The position numbers and the translations under genes are program-made. Shown here in pieces: positions 29,897 through 38,751 of a stretch of DNA of 64,000 nt. Origin of the DNA: Candidatus Opimibacter skivensis. GTDB lineage: Bacteria > Bacteroidota > Bacteroidia > Chitinophagales > Saprospiraceae. The notes below the pieces were generated by a model, which had not been told where the DNA came from, ran no database searches, and saw nothing but the letters and a program-made list of their open reading frames with translations. The DNA lies in assembly GCA_016722045.1 (NCBI GenBank), contig JADKGY010000035.1, positions 1-64,000 on the forward strand, written 5' to 3'. Position 1 is the stretch's first letter. Every line of letters begins with the position of its first letter.

Positions 29897-29940
29897 TTTT
29901 GTCAATGACAAAAATAGCTATATTTTGTCATTGACAAAAT
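29897..29940. promoter_or_regulatory. Two TetR-type operator palindromes in divergent promoter region
   Basis: Two near-identical palindromes: TTTTGTCAATGACAAAA (29897-29913) and ATTTTGTCATTGACAAAAT (29922-29940), with centres 26 bp apart. They lie in the 85-bp gap between the SnoaL-like gene and the TetR gene. Binding by the adjacent TetR protein would repress both genes, including its own (inference from standard TetR practice). Confidence 0.8.
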
Positions 29941-29958
29941 TATTTTTAATTTTTTTTT

Positions 29959-30570
29959 ATGCCGATACAGGAACGAATAGCAGCCAAAGCCCTGGAATTG
30001 TTTAATGACAAAGGAATTGAATATGTAGGTATGCGGGAGCTTGCCGCCTCGCTGGATACAAAATTGGGAAATATAACCTACTATTTTCCTACAAAGGAAG
30101 ATTTGATATTACAGGTTTCCGCAAACCTGTCCGAAGCAAACTCCGCCATATTACGGATCGATGAGGCCATCACGATAAAATCTTATCTCGAAATGACCCG
30201 CAAACATTTTGAATGTCAATATCAATTCAGGTGTGTGTTCTTGAGTTTTGTTCATTTGAAAAATCAGTATGCTAAGCTGGCCGTCCGGTACAAAAAAACA
30301 GAGGAACAGCGAAAAAAAACAGCACGGATGAATATTGAACATCTGGTGCACAATAAATATTTGAGAAAATTGACTTCTGCTGAAATGGAGTTTCTGCTGT
30401 CTGCTTTATCATTATTGTCCCGTTTTTGGATTTCAGAGGCTGCTATTTCTTCCGGCAAGCTAAAGCCGTCTGACCAAATACAACACTACCTTGGTCTTTT
30501 AGCCAATATTCTTTTACCGTATTGCTCAGAGAAAGGCAAAAACGAGTTAGCAGAATTTCTAGATAAATAG
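29959..30570 (+). CDS. TetR/AcrR-family transcriptional repressor
   Basis: 203 residues. N-terminal helix-turn-helix with the family signature: RIAAKALELFNDKGIEYVGM, RELAASLDTKLGNITYYFPT and KEDLILQV (residues 5-52). A helical ligand-binding domain follows (MTRKHFECQYQFRCVFLSF ...). ATG 29959 is preceded by a T-rich leader. The double operator upstream and the divergent SnoaL-like gene suggest a small ligand-responsive switch; the ligand is unknown. Confidence 0.9.
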   Translation: MPIQERIAAKALELFNDKGIEYVGMRELAASLDTKLGNITYYFPTKEDLILQVSANLSEANSAILRIDEAITIKSYLEMTRKHFECQYQFRCVFLSFVHLKNQYAKLAVRYKKTEEQRKKTARMNIEHLVHNKYLRKLTSAEMEFLLSALSLLSRFWISEAAISSGKLKPSDQIQHYLGLLANILLPYCSEKGKNELAEFLDK

Positions 30571-30595
30571 AAAGTGGGATTTTAATGTCCATCGT

Positions 30596-30751
30596 TCAGG
30601 GTGTTGTCTGACAATGAAGATCATTAGCACCTTGCTCTATTTTATCACAAGGTCCACAAGCAGGTGTTGGACACAAATTAGGGCAATACCATTCAGTAGG
30701 TTTTTCTCTACCGTTGTATAAATCCCACTCTTCAAATTGTGGATTGTGCAT
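30596..30751 (-). CDS. Short Cys-rich ORF, possible fragment of a secreted protein
   Basis: A 51-codon minus-strand frame from ATG 30751 to TGA 30596. It reads NPQFEEWDLYNGREKPTEWY and then a segment with five cysteines (CPNLC, CGPC). The first part resembles the start of mature Bacteroidota surface proteins of the FEEWD...PTEW type. There is no signal peptide, and an in-frame stop precedes the ATG. It is either a remnant of a larger gene or a genuine small protein. Confidence 0.3.
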   Translation of the reverse strand: MHNPQFEEWDLYNGREKPTEWYCPNLCPTPACGPCDKIEQGANDLHCQTTP

Positions 30752-30783
30752 TCAAAATAGACATCTGCAATGAGTCGAAATAA

Positions 30784-31317
30784 GACCGTACATACAATCT
30801 TGCCTTAAAGGCCAACTCGAATCTTAATGGTGCTGTTGTCTCTGCGGCTGGTGTTCCGCTCAATGGCAATGACCTGGGCCAGGAATTTGACATACCTCAC
30901 AATAGTTGTCTTCAGGATCTGATCATCGAGGTTAAACAATTATCAGCCGGCAGCCCATTGTCCTATCCGGACCTTGAATTGTATTTATTTTCTCCCTTTG
31001 AAAAAGGAATACAATCTAGTGTATTTGCTTCCGTGTATTTTGGAAATGCTACCCGCGTCACTGAGGCAGTAGATAACAAACTTTTGGCTTTATATCCAAA
31101 TCCGACGTCAGGATTACTGAACATTGAACTAATGAATAATGAGATGATGACCGGATACAGATTGTATGATGCCCTAGGCAGATTAGTACAATCTGAGGCT
31201 CTGCCTTCCAATGCCAATAGGCATCAAATTAACGTGTCGCATTTTTCACCGGGAATGTACACTTTGCAGGTACTGTCTCATGATAAGATTATCACAAAGC
31301 GTTTTGTGATAGAGTGA
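30784..31317 (+). pseudogene. 3' remnant of a T9SS-exported surface protein
   Basis: The frame is open from 30784 without a convincing start (reads NLALKANSNLNGAVVSAAG, then DLIIEVKQLSAGSP) and ends in a clear T9SS sorting domain: LLALYPNPTSGLLNIE, YRLYDALGRLVQSE, GMYTLQVLSHDKIITKRFVIE (its last 18 residues match a second copy at 42337-42399). The 5' part of the gene is missing. A hairpin terminator follows at 31344. Confidence 0.65.
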
Positions 31318-31343
31318 CGTATTAAGTTCAAGTAGTACAGTTT

Positions 31344-31393
31344 AGCCGGGATTGAGATTCTTGATGGGGTTGAGGTCTCGGCTAAGTTTTTTT
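31344..31393 (+). terminator. Rho-independent terminator after the T9SS remnant
   Basis: AGCCGGGA (31344-31351) pairs with TCTCGGCT (31376-31383; one G-T), followed by AAG and a run of seven Ts. A nearly identical copy is at 42421-42470. Confidence 0.75.
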
Positions 31394-31481
31394 CAGGTAA
31401 AATTTTCAACTGTCATACAGGTTGAGATTGTAAGGCAGGCAGATGATATTCTGCATCACTTTCTATACCTATTCTTTTAAT

Positions 31482-32120
31482 TTAATTTCTGGCGAAAAGC
31501 AGATTTATATTCTCGCCCCGGACATCAATCGAATCGATCTTCGTCACGAAATTATAGGCGTAGAGTTTCCCCTCAAAATCAAGCTGAATAGCTAACAATT
31601 TTTCATCCAGACAATCGGCAACGTAATCAATATCGAAATGGTTTATCCTGTAATAACAAGCATCATTCGTCTCCCATCCCGGCGTATTGACATCCTGATC
31701 CACCAAATTATTCGTATAGCGCAAACCATTAAGTTCCATCTGTATTGTAACAAAGAAATTAATATTGTTATTTGAATCATGCTCGTGATCCAGAGTATTT
31801 GTAATAAATTCCAACCGTTTTTCAAAAGATAACCCTGCATTACGGAAGCGAATATCTACCCAGATTTGATTTTGTATACTATCCTGTGTGTAGTCATTCC
31901 AATAATGTGAGAAATGCTCAAAGAAGTTTGCTCCGGTACCGCCAGCAAATTGTGATTGATTTTTTTCAAAATTGTCAAACTCACACTCCGGATTATGAAA
32001 TGTGATTGGATCCATCCCCTGGATGGTTACCTGAAACTCTTCAATTTTTTTAAAATCGTCTTTCCCGCAACAAATGAAAATTCCCAGAAGGAGGATTGAA
32101 AGTTGATATAGTCGAAACAT
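31482..32120 (-). CDS. Hypothetical lipoprotein
   Basis: 212 residues. Signal peptide with lipobox FICC/CGK at residues 16-19. The mature part is acidic and beta-rich (FQVTIQGMDPITFHNPECEF, FVTIQMELNGLRY, YYRINHFDIDYVADCL), with no domain I recognise. It lies at the downstream end of the attC-like site at 32283-32405, in cassette orientation. Confidence 0.65.
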   Translation of the reverse strand: MFRLYQLSILLLGIFICCGKDDFKKIEEFQVTIQGMDPITFHNPECEFDNFEKNQSQFAGGTGANFFEHFSHYWNDYTQDSIQNQIWVDIRFRNAGLSFEKRLEFITNTLDHEHDSNNNINFFVTIQMELNGLRYTNNLVDQDVNTPGWETNDACYYRINHFDIDYVADCLDEKLLAIQLDFEGKLYAYNFVTKIDSIDVRGENINLLFARN

Positions 32121-32282
32121 TGGTGGTAATGTGTTGGTATAAATTCAAAATCTTTAACTAAGTCTAATATACCCTTTCCTGGCAACATCCTGACATCAGT
32201 AGTTTATTAGGAGGACAAATTACGATGGAAGGTAGATTAAAGCAGTTGATCAGAAATGTTCTCATATCATGATTATGGATAA

Positions 32283-32405
32283 AGACCTAGGTTGTCTGCC
32301 GGCAACACTCGTGTGTAGGATTTACGCTTGAGCAGCTCTCTTCAAATATAAGGATATCATTTCTTATGCACTTGTCCCTGCTGTTGGGTAGCCTATGTTA
32401 TCAGG
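32283..32405 (-). other. attC-like recombination site (imperfect palindrome)
   Basis: Read on the minus strand: R''-like TGATAAC (32397-32403), an L'' arm (TAGGCTACCCAACAGCAGGG), a variable spacer, and an L' arm with TGTTGCCGGCAGACAACC (about 32291-32310), ending near GTCTTTATCC. The L'' arm is shared with sites at 34022-34047 and 51070-51100. R' is non-canonical here (CTTTATCC), so this copy may be degenerate. Confidence 0.5.
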
Positions 32406-33939
32406 GTTCAATCATTTCAATTGGAATGTGCCATATTCTGACTTCCAGTATCCCTCGCTATTCACACCTGCCTTTCCAGTTACATAGACTTTGTAGTTTC
32501 CGGATGGAAAACTGGAAATATCTACTTTCAAATACTGAACACCATTCCAAGATTCATATGGCAATCTCATATCCGATGCCAATTCTTGATGAATTTGTTT
32601 ACCATTTCCTATGTTTTCAATGATTATCATTGGTGCATCTTTAATTGTCTCTCTTCCGTAATTATAATAAATTCCAAATGACAATGTCTTCAATGTTGTG
32701 TCAACATAAACCTGATATAAATCCATGAAAATCCTTAAATCATTTCCCACAAATGCTTTCCATTCTTCTCTAGTGGAATTATGCACAATAAAATATGCCA
32801 AATTACTCCTGTATTCCGAGGGGGCTTCATTTAAGTAGATATTTTTTATTAACGGCAGAGCTTCAAGGTCAATTCGATGCTCTAGAATACCATCCATTGG
32901 ATTTGAGAGCGCTCTCACTATTTCAAATGCAAATAATTTAAAGTTTTCATTTGACAGTAGAGGTATAATTTTATCTCTAATTTCCTTTTGCTTTGCTTTT
33001 TGAAATTTAAGCATTGATGCTGAAGGAATTGGGTAGTTATTTTCATATACTTTCCTGCAAGCACCAACTAAAAATGAAAGTGCTTGTTTTCGATCTATAG
33101 TTAAGTTTAATTCATTGAGAGCAGTAGATATTAAGAAATCGATATCTGAGTAAGTAGCAAAAGACTTTCCACCATAGTCACCCAAAATGCCGGTAAATCC
33201 AATCCAGTCGACTTCTTTTGAAAACCTAACTTCTCGGAAGAGTTTGCTGGCTAGCCATGTGTCTTTGGAAATATTCGCCTCAGTGATCCACTTGAATATG
33301 TCATATTCGATGGAGCCCCAACCGCAATCCTCATTTAATCCACATCGTTTACCAAACTCCTGTCTATTTGCAGCTAGCCATTGAAAAATCAATTGATTTC
33401 GAACAAGAGAATCGTCGAGCTTTCTAATTTCTTGAATAGCACGAATTCTATGATCCACAGATTCTATTCTTTGCTTCAAATTACTCCACGTTATAGTATC
33501 ATTTATCGGAGAAAAGGAAAACTTTCCAGGATTCATAAACTGAAATGGAACTAATATTTTACCGTTTACCAATAGCCGAAATCCAGAGAAAGTAGCATTG
33601 TATTTGCCTCCTTTATCAACGTTGATATAAACTAGTATAGCCTCGGCCTGATCAAAACCGACGGTTTCCCTTTGAAATTCATCTGTTTCTATGGAATATA
33701 TTCTCTCGAGTCCGTCTATTTCAAATGTATCCAGGAAAGGTTTGTTAGAGTTTATTTCATGACCACAAAACTTATAAATACCATTGGAGGTCGACAAATA
33801 TTTTGCCTCCATTACTTTATCTGATTTTATGGACAATTCCACAATAGACAATGTGGGAAATATCTCAGCCTGAACATGATTGAGAATGTTTACTAAAACA
33901 AGGATTAAAAAAATTCTTTTCTTGTTCATGCTTGATAAC
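32397..33939 (-). mobile_element. Putative integron-type gene cassette (unknown 505-aa protein)
   Basis: The unit begins after the G of GTTATCAAG (minus strand, 33939-33931) and ends with CCTGATAAC (32405-32397). The two boxes are inverted copies over GTTATCA (7 of 7, 8 of 9 overall). It encloses one gene (32412-33929), with the start codon only a few bases inside the box, as in integron cassettes. Both flanks are attC-like palindromes. Confidence 0.5.
32412..33929 (-). CDS. Hypothetical exported protein, cassette-borne
   Basis: 505 residues with a signal peptide (1-22, LNHVQAE). No recognised domain. It has an N-terminal beta-rich part (SIVELSIKSDKVMEAKYLS ... GKYNATFSGFRLLVNG), a long helical middle (about 150-400; AIQEIRKLDDSLVRNQLIFQ, LNLTIDRKQALSFLVGACRK) and a C-terminal beta part (GNYKVYVTGKAG). 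The middle resembles HEAT-like helices (inference). The frame is intact. The ATG is 9 bp inside the proposed cassette boundary. Confidence 0.7.
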   Translation of the reverse strand: MNKKRIFLILVLVNILNHVQAEIFPTLSIVELSIKSDKVMEAKYLSTSNGIYKFCGHEINSNKPFLDTFEIDGLERIYSIETDEFQRETVGFDQAEAILVYINVDKGGKYNATFSGFRLLVNGKILVPFQFMNPGKFSFSPINDTITWSNLKQRIESVDHRIRAIQEIRKLDDSLVRNQLIFQWLAANRQEFGKRCGLNEDCGWGSIEYDIFKWITEANISKDTWLASKLFREVRFSKEVDWIGFTGILGDYGGKSFATYSDIDFLISTALNELNLTIDRKQALSFLVGACRKVYENNYPIPSASMLKFQKAKQKEIRDKIIPLLSNENFKLFAFEIVRALSNPMDGILEHRIDLEALPLIKNIYLNEAPSEYRSNLAYFIVHNSTREEWKAFVGNDLRIFMDLYQVYVDTTLKTLSFGIYYNYGRETIKDAPMIIIENIGNGKQIHQELASDMRLPYESWNGVQYLKVDISSFPSGNYKVYVTGKAGVNSEGYWKSEYGTFQLK

Positions 33940-34060
33940 GTCCGGGCTACCCGCCGGCAGGATGACTACCGTTAATCTGTGCCTGAGCGTGTTCTGTTAA
34001 ATATAAGATCATCTTTGATTAGGTAGTTATCCTTGCTGCTGGGTAACTATAGTTGGTGGT
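33932..34060 (-). other. attC-like recombination site, best-formed copy
   Basis: Two long arms pair imperfectly: 34022-34047 (26 nt) and 33946-33970 (25 nt, GCTACCCGCCGGCAGGATGA onward). They differ by one unpaired base and a few mismatches, as in attC L''/L' arms with extrahelical bases. The flanking boxes are ACCAAC (minus strand, about 34052-34057) on one side and GTTATCA (33939-33933) on the other. Size about 125 bp, between two same-strand genes. The canonical R' consensus is GTTRRRY; this site deviates at one position. Confidence 0.6.
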
Positions 34061-34064
34061 AGTT

Positions 34065-35639
34065 TTACTCCTTTATTACTTTAATATTTATGCTTCCATG
34101 CTGATTGGATATCCTTACAACATAGTTACCGGGCAGGATTTCTTTTCCAAGATGAAAAGATTCTTTGTGCGGGCCTGTTAATTTAGAAACCCGGGAAGCT
34201 AAAACCTGAATTGATCTTCCGAACATATCTACTATTTCAATAGTTAGTGTTTCATCTTTTATGAGTGTATATTCCAACACGAAATTTTCCTGAATGGGAT
34301 TGGGATAAATCAAGATATCATGTACAGCTGAAAAGTCTAAAACGCCCATGAATAATTCAGGAAGATATCTTACCAAAGCAAAATTCAATGGTCCCTCATT
34401 GTCAGTAAATCCGAAGGCTATTATTTTCCCATCAGGCTGGATGACCACTGAATATCCTCCATCACGACTTGAATTAAAATCAGTAGTTAGTTTTCCACCA
34501 ATACCCCAGCCTGAATCTAATGAGCCGTCAGGATGAAACCTCGCTATTGCAAAGTCGCTTTCCTGCCATGAGCTAGTATACCCAACTGCCACAATCTTTC
34601 CGTCTGATTGAATGGCAACTGAATTAGCTCTATCATCCTCGGTTCCAAATGAAATAACTGCCAAACCATCTGTACCAAAATCCATATCCAAAGTCCCATC
34701 CTCATTATAACGTGCAACAACGAATTCATAATTCGTATGATTAGGGTCACCACTGTTCGTATATCCTGCAGCAATGATCTTCCCATCAGGTTGAATGGCT
34801 AATTGAGAGATTTGATCAACCCACTGATTAATCGAAGTCCTTACGATCCCGTCCTCATTAAAGGTGCTGTCAGGTGTTCCGTTTTCATTAAATCGCATGA
34901 GGCTAAAATCGTAAACGGCCACGTTATTGTGGGCGGATCCAACGAATCCTCCGATGACAATTTTACCATCGTGTTGTATGACTATGTCATTAGCACCATT
35001 TGAGACAAAAGGAATAACCGTGACTATTTTCCCAAATGTTCCAAAACTGCTGTCTGGTATTCCTTCCGGAGTAAATCGGTATACTAAAGCATCTGTATTG
35101 GGAGAATAAGTGAAGCCCGCGAGGACAATTTTGCCATCGGACTGCAAGGCTATTGATGTTCCGTTGTTATCTCTTCCTTCAAGTGCTAAAATCGTTACTC
35201 CGTTTATGCCGAAAGCGCTGTCCAATACTCCATTGGGGAGAAGGCGAAGTAACGCAATGTGGCTATTAGTATCCTTCAGGGTAATTCCGACAATAAGAAT
35301 TTTATCGTCCGGCTGAATACTCAGGTCACGCATATAATCCCTTTGAGAGCCAATTTGTATGATGGCTTTTCCCTCGAGACCAAAAGTAGTATCCAGTGTT
35401 CCATTGGTATTATATCGGGCCACTCCGAAATAGGCATTGTTTCCGAATGCTACAGTCCCGGCAGCAATAATTTTACCATCGGATTGCAAACCACCCGCAC
35501 TGACAGAAGCTCCGAAATTTGGAAAATTAGTGGTTACTCTTCCATTTATGTTAAAGGTGCTATCCAGATTCCCATGTTGGGCGCAAATGGGATAAGCCAA
35601 TCCTATAATAATGACTAATATTTGGAAACTTGATTTCAT
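34065..35639 (-). CDS. Delta-60 repeat protein with T9SS sorting domain
   Basis: 524 residues. Signal peptide 1-20 (PICAQ). At least seven delta-60-type repeats of about 53 residues (LQSDGKIIAAG ... YNTNGTLDTTFG; IQPDGKIIAFG) fill residues 25-430 and should form a beta-propeller-like surface structure. A T9SS C-terminal domain follows (ILIYPNPIQENFVLEYTL, IVDMFGRSIQVL, NYVVRISNQHG, IKVIKE). The frame is intact. The stop lies 5 bp from the attC-like site. Confidence 0.9.
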   Translation of the reverse strand: MKSSFQILVIIIGLAYPICAQHGNLDSTFNINGRVTTNFPNFGASVSAGGLQSDGKIIAAGTVAFGNNAYFGVARYNTNGTLDTTFGLEGKAIIQIGSQRDYMRDLSIQPDDKILIVGITLKDTNSHIALLRLLPNGVLDSAFGINGVTILALEGRDNNGTSIALQSDGKIVLAGFTYSPNTDALVYRFTPEGIPDSSFGTFGKIVTVIPFVSNGANDIVIQHDGKIVIGGFVGSAHNNVAVYDFSLMRFNENGTPDSTFNEDGIVRTSINQWVDQISQLAIQPDGKIIAAGYTNSGDPNHTNYEFVVARYNEDGTLDMDFGTDGLAVISFGTEDDRANSVAIQSDGKIVAVGYTSSWQESDFAIARFHPDGSLDSGWGIGGKLTTDFNSSRDGGYSVVIQPDGKIIAFGFTDNEGPLNFALVRYLPELFMGVLDFSAVHDILIYPNPIQENFVLEYTLIKDETLTIEIVDMFGRSIQVLASRVSKLTGPHKESFHLGKEILPGNYVVRISNQHGSINIKVIKE

Positions 35640-35667
35640 AAAATTTCAAAATTGTTACCAATCATAT

Positions 35668-36846
35668 GTTATGTGCATTTCTTGCAATTAGCCATTCTTA
35701 CGGTCTAGGAGTAACAAATGTGTTCATTTATTGAAATTTTATGGACACAATTATATTTTGATAAATCTCCCCATGAAAGTCTGGCCACTTGAAATTATTT
35801 TTGTAAAATAAATTCCCGGTGTTAGATTGGATACACTTAATATTTTTTCACTCGGCACACCTTCATATACAATTTTCCCTGAGTCAGCATAAATTAATAC
35901 TTTACTAGCAACATTTGGGATTAAGATATATGAACTTGCAGGGTTTGGTGCTATTATAATATGATTGTTTTGAGGAGCGGGATCGAATAACCCCACAGAC
36001 GTGGGTTTAAACCTAATAATCCAACCTGGTGGAGGCAATGTGGTTAGATTATCATAAATGTCGCTTGTAATTTCAAAATCATCATAACTACCTGAAACAG
36101 CAATTCCATCGTCTCTATCATATGGATTGGAAATCCCAACATGAGGACCACAGACTTCATTTGTGTCTACTCCTCCACTAGTAGTGTAACAATAAAATCC
36201 TTTACCTGGCTCATATATGGGGGTGCCATCCATGTGCATCTCCCCAAAATGAACTTCCATAACACCGTTTTCAAAAAACCATATTTGGAAGTTCATATAG
36301 GTATCAAAGCTATTCGCAACGGGGTCAGCAAAGAAACCCATCTTGGTATATTGCAGAACGAAAGCCTGCATGTTGTTGAAAGTAACATGCGAGAATCTTA
36401 CATCTGATGTGATATTTGACGTATCATTTAAATCATCCCAGGCATATGACCCTGTATAATCCATCAGGTATGTTGACTCGTCTTCATCATCAGTAAACAT
36501 CCCCCATCCTTCAGCATTATAAATCATTTTATCATACAAAGCCCCATAAAATGGAAATTGAAAATTAAAGTCAAACTCCATCTCCCAAATAGGACTACCC
36601 AAAGCCAGAATGCCAACCGATTCGTAATCTTCAAGTTCAGTGTAAACACCTTGAAAACTTTCAATCGTATAACCTGCAGACTGTGCAGAAAGATGGCGAT
36701 AAGAAAGTGCAAAATAGCATGCCAATAAAAAAATGATTAGAGCCTTCATTCTATTTTTATTTTATAAAATATTAAATTTTCTCTTTATTAAAACAAATAG
36801 TATTTCTAGATATTCAATTCTCTCGTCAACGTCAATTGCACATAAC
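35668..36846 (-). mobile_element. Putative integron-type gene cassette (T9SS protein)
   Basis: Bounded by a private inverted box: minus strand GTTATGTGCA begins the unit (36846-36837) and TGCACATAAC closes it (35677-35668), 10 of 10 complementary. It encloses one gene with the same orientation. A box that matches its own partner and no other is the signature of a cassette whose attC R'' pairs with its own TTRRRY start. The left attC seems collapsed, because only a few bases separate the closing box from the next gene's start region. Confidence 0.6.
35751..36749 (-). CDS. Secreted T9SS-sorted protein, cassette-borne
   Basis: 332 residues. Signal peptide 1-23 (HLSAQS). The N-terminal 230 residues form a beta-rich domain of the type seen in Bacteroidota cell-surface proteins (FQFPFYGALYDKMIYNAEGW, FQIWFFENGVMEVHFGEM), resembling nidogen-like or lectin-like sandwiches (inference). 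A T9SS domain closes the protein (HIIIAPNPASSYILIP, GIYFTKIISSGQTFMGRFIK). The frame is intact. Confidence 0.8.
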   Translation of the reverse strand: MKALIIFLLACYFALSYRHLSAQSAGYTIESFQGVYTELEDYESVGILALGSPIWEMEFDFNFQFPFYGALYDKMIYNAEGWGMFTDDEDESTYLMDYTGSYAWDDLNDTSNITSDVRFSHVTFNNMQAFVLQYTKMGFFADPVANSFDTYMNFQIWFFENGVMEVHFGEMHMDGTPIYEPGKGFYCYTTSGGVDTNEVCGPHVGISNPYDRDDGIAVSGSYDDFEITSDIYDNLTTLPPPGWIIRFKPTSVGLFDPAPQNNHIIIAPNPASSYILIPNVASKVLIYADSGKIVYEGVPSEKILSVSNLTPGIYFTKIISSGQTFMGRFIKI

Positions 36847-37560
36847 AACCAAGGCTATGAGCAGTGGCGGCTCAATGCGAAAATCTACCAGGTAGCCTTA
36901 ATCTGTTTCAATATATGAATCTTCTTCTCAAAATATTCGGGTAACTCACCCCCGGCCCCTCTCTTAATTCTCTGGGTAACTCACCCCCGTCCCCTCTCTT
37001 TTTACAGTTCTCGCAAATTGAAACACCATTCTCTGTGAGAGAGGGGTGATAAGTTATCCATATGAAATCATATCACCCCTCTCTCCATAATGAAACTTTT
37101 TCCATTTTAAAGAGGCAGATCTTCCTAGGAGAGAGGGGAGTGAAATGATATCGAAATCTTAGATTTAATGCTTTTCGTGTTTGCCCCCGACCCCTGCGTT
37201 TCTGCATTCGTTAAATATTTCCAGGTATGGAAGATGTATTCGATCTCATTTCGAAAACGCCGGGGCGAATGATTTTCGCATAGAGGATAATTTCGATTAC
37301 TCAATTCAAATAATAGAAGCACAAAATGATCGAGGTCATTTTCTAATTGAAAACATTCGCCCCGGCGTTTCCGCGAAGAGGGTGTGTTGAGGAGGAACGC
37401 AGGGGTCGGGGGCAAACACGAAAATCAAAATCATTCGCGGCTAGTACTAAGTAAATCACCCCTCTCTCCCATGCAATCTGTTTCTTCTGATAACTACTGC
37501 ATACTGTAACAAGAGAGAGAAGGGGGTGAGTTACACGAAAATCTTTTGTGACACTGACTT
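36838..37560. repeat. Nested-palindrome element, copy B (enlarged attC-like site)
   Basis: Opens with the attC-like half CATAACAACCAAGGCTATGA and GCAGTGGCGGCTC (36841-36874), then AGCCTTAATCTGTTTCAA. Next are ACTCACCCCC arms (two tandem copies at about 36945 and 36980) pairing with GGGGGTGAGTTAC near 37525-37537. An inner palindrome follows: TTTGCCCCCGACCCCTGCG (about 37180-37198) with CGCAGGGGTCGGGGGCAAA (about 37399-37417), holding a further CGCCGGGGCGAATG / CATTCGCCCCGGCG pair. The inner 250 bp is nearly identical to copy C. The two mirrored frames it contains both begin MPPTPAF because of the symmetry and are not considered genes. Confidence 0.8.
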
Positions 37561-37662
37561 CCTTTTAAGTCGACACGCCTTCCAATAGTTCGATCAAAGG
37601 TTTTAATTTGCAGACAGGCGAGTTGGTGAGTCAAACCAAATCCTCGTTTCGCAACTATTTAT

Positions 37663-38718
37663 ATGCTTCGAAAACTAATGATCCTGGGCCTTTTATATAC
37701 ACTTTTTGGCTGCGGTGGCGATGGGAAGCCAGGCCTTTTCAGCAGCAACGGCTATCATGTCGGAAAGGAAAAAGTCTGGTACAGATCTTCGACCGGCATG
37801 GATTACAGCGTTAAAGAAGTGTTCGGTGCGGATGCCCGGACCTTTGCAGAACGCGAACTGAGCAGTAAGATGTACAAAGGGGCAACCGCTTATTACGGCT
37901 TCGATGATAAAAGCGTTTTTTGGGCGGATGCAAAAATCGAAGGCGTCGATCTGCCGAGTTTCGAATACCTCTGCAACCAGTATAGCAGGGATAAAAATGC
38001 CGTTTATTACATGGCGCAGGAACTCACCAGGGATGTGGCGCATCTGGAAATAGTGGGTCGGGACTTCATAAAAGATTCGACGCATGTGTATTACGGCAGC
38101 GATGTGTTTTCCGATGATCCTGGCCATTTTGCAGAGGTCGGTCAGCAAGGCTCCAACTACTATAAGGATAGCCGCAATGGTTGGTACAATACGTATCCGC
38201 TGAAGGACGCGGACCCTGCCACCCTGCATATCATTGGTCCCAACACCGCCGCAGATGCAAAACACGTATACGTTGAAATGAATGAGGTGGAAGGCGCCGA
38301 CCAGCTTACCTACCAGGTGCTGACCCAGGGTTATTCGAAAGATGCGCACCACGTGTACCTGAACAGCGAGATGATAGAAGGCGCTGATCCGGCCACTTTT
38401 CAGATCCTCCAGGCACCATACAGCAAGGACGATAAACATTGTTTTAACAATGCTGTAGTAATTGCAGGCGCTGATCCGGCATCTTTTCAACTGATCGACG
38501 AATTTTACGGTAAAGACAACCGGCAGGTTTTTATCAACGGTACGCCAATTGAAGGCGCCGATCCGGCTACCTTTCGGATACTCAACAGCAATGCCGGTTG
38601 CAGTTGCGATGCGAAACATGCCTATACGTTGCAACACCGGATAGAAGGGGTCGATCCGGCGAAATTTCCAAAAAACGGACAGTGTAAAAGTTGTAACGAA
38701 TCGGGCGTTACTTTTTAA
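37663..38718 (+). CDS. DKNYY-repeat lipoprotein
   Basis: 351 residues. Lipobox LFGC (Cys 17). About seven repeats of the DKNYY type (YSRDKNAVYYMAQEL; YSKDAHHVYLNSEMIEGADP; YGKDNRQVFINGTPIEGADP), about 40 residues each with an (E)GADPATF linker, fill residues 60-335. A Cys-rich end follows (CSCDAKHAY, CKSCNES). The family is a surface-exposed repeat of unknown role. The gene has visibly higher GC than its neighbours and runs opposite to most cassettes. A long antisense frame (37693-38637) is a by-product of the repeats. Confidence 0.85.
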   Translation: MLRKLMILGLLYTLFGCGGDGKPGLFSSNGYHVGKEKVWYRSSTGMDYSVKEVFGADARTFAERELSSKMYKGATAYYGFDDKSVFWADAKIEGVDLPSFEYLCNQYSRDKNAVYYMAQELTRDVAHLEIVGRDFIKDSTHVYYGSDVFSDDPGHFAEVGQQGSNYYKDSRNGWYNTYPLKDADPATLHIIGPNTAADAKHVYVEMNEVEGADQLTYQVLTQGYSKDAHHVYLNSEMIEGADPATFQILQAPYSKDDKHCFNNAVVIAGADPASFQLIDEFYGKDNRQVFINGTPIEGADPATFRILNSNAGCSCDAKHAYTLQHRIEGVDPAKFPKNGQCKSCNESGVTF

Positions 38719-38751
38719 ATAGATATTGTTATTTCAATTACAACGCTAATA

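Noticed and set aside
37125..37415. Two overlapping, opposite frames starting MPPTPAF in element B
   Set aside because: They mirror each other because the DNA is palindromic; the same pair appears in copy C. No coding signal beyond symmetry.
37693..38637. 314-residue antisense frame
   Set aside because: Shadow of the DKNYY repeats; the forward gene has a lipobox and family repeats.
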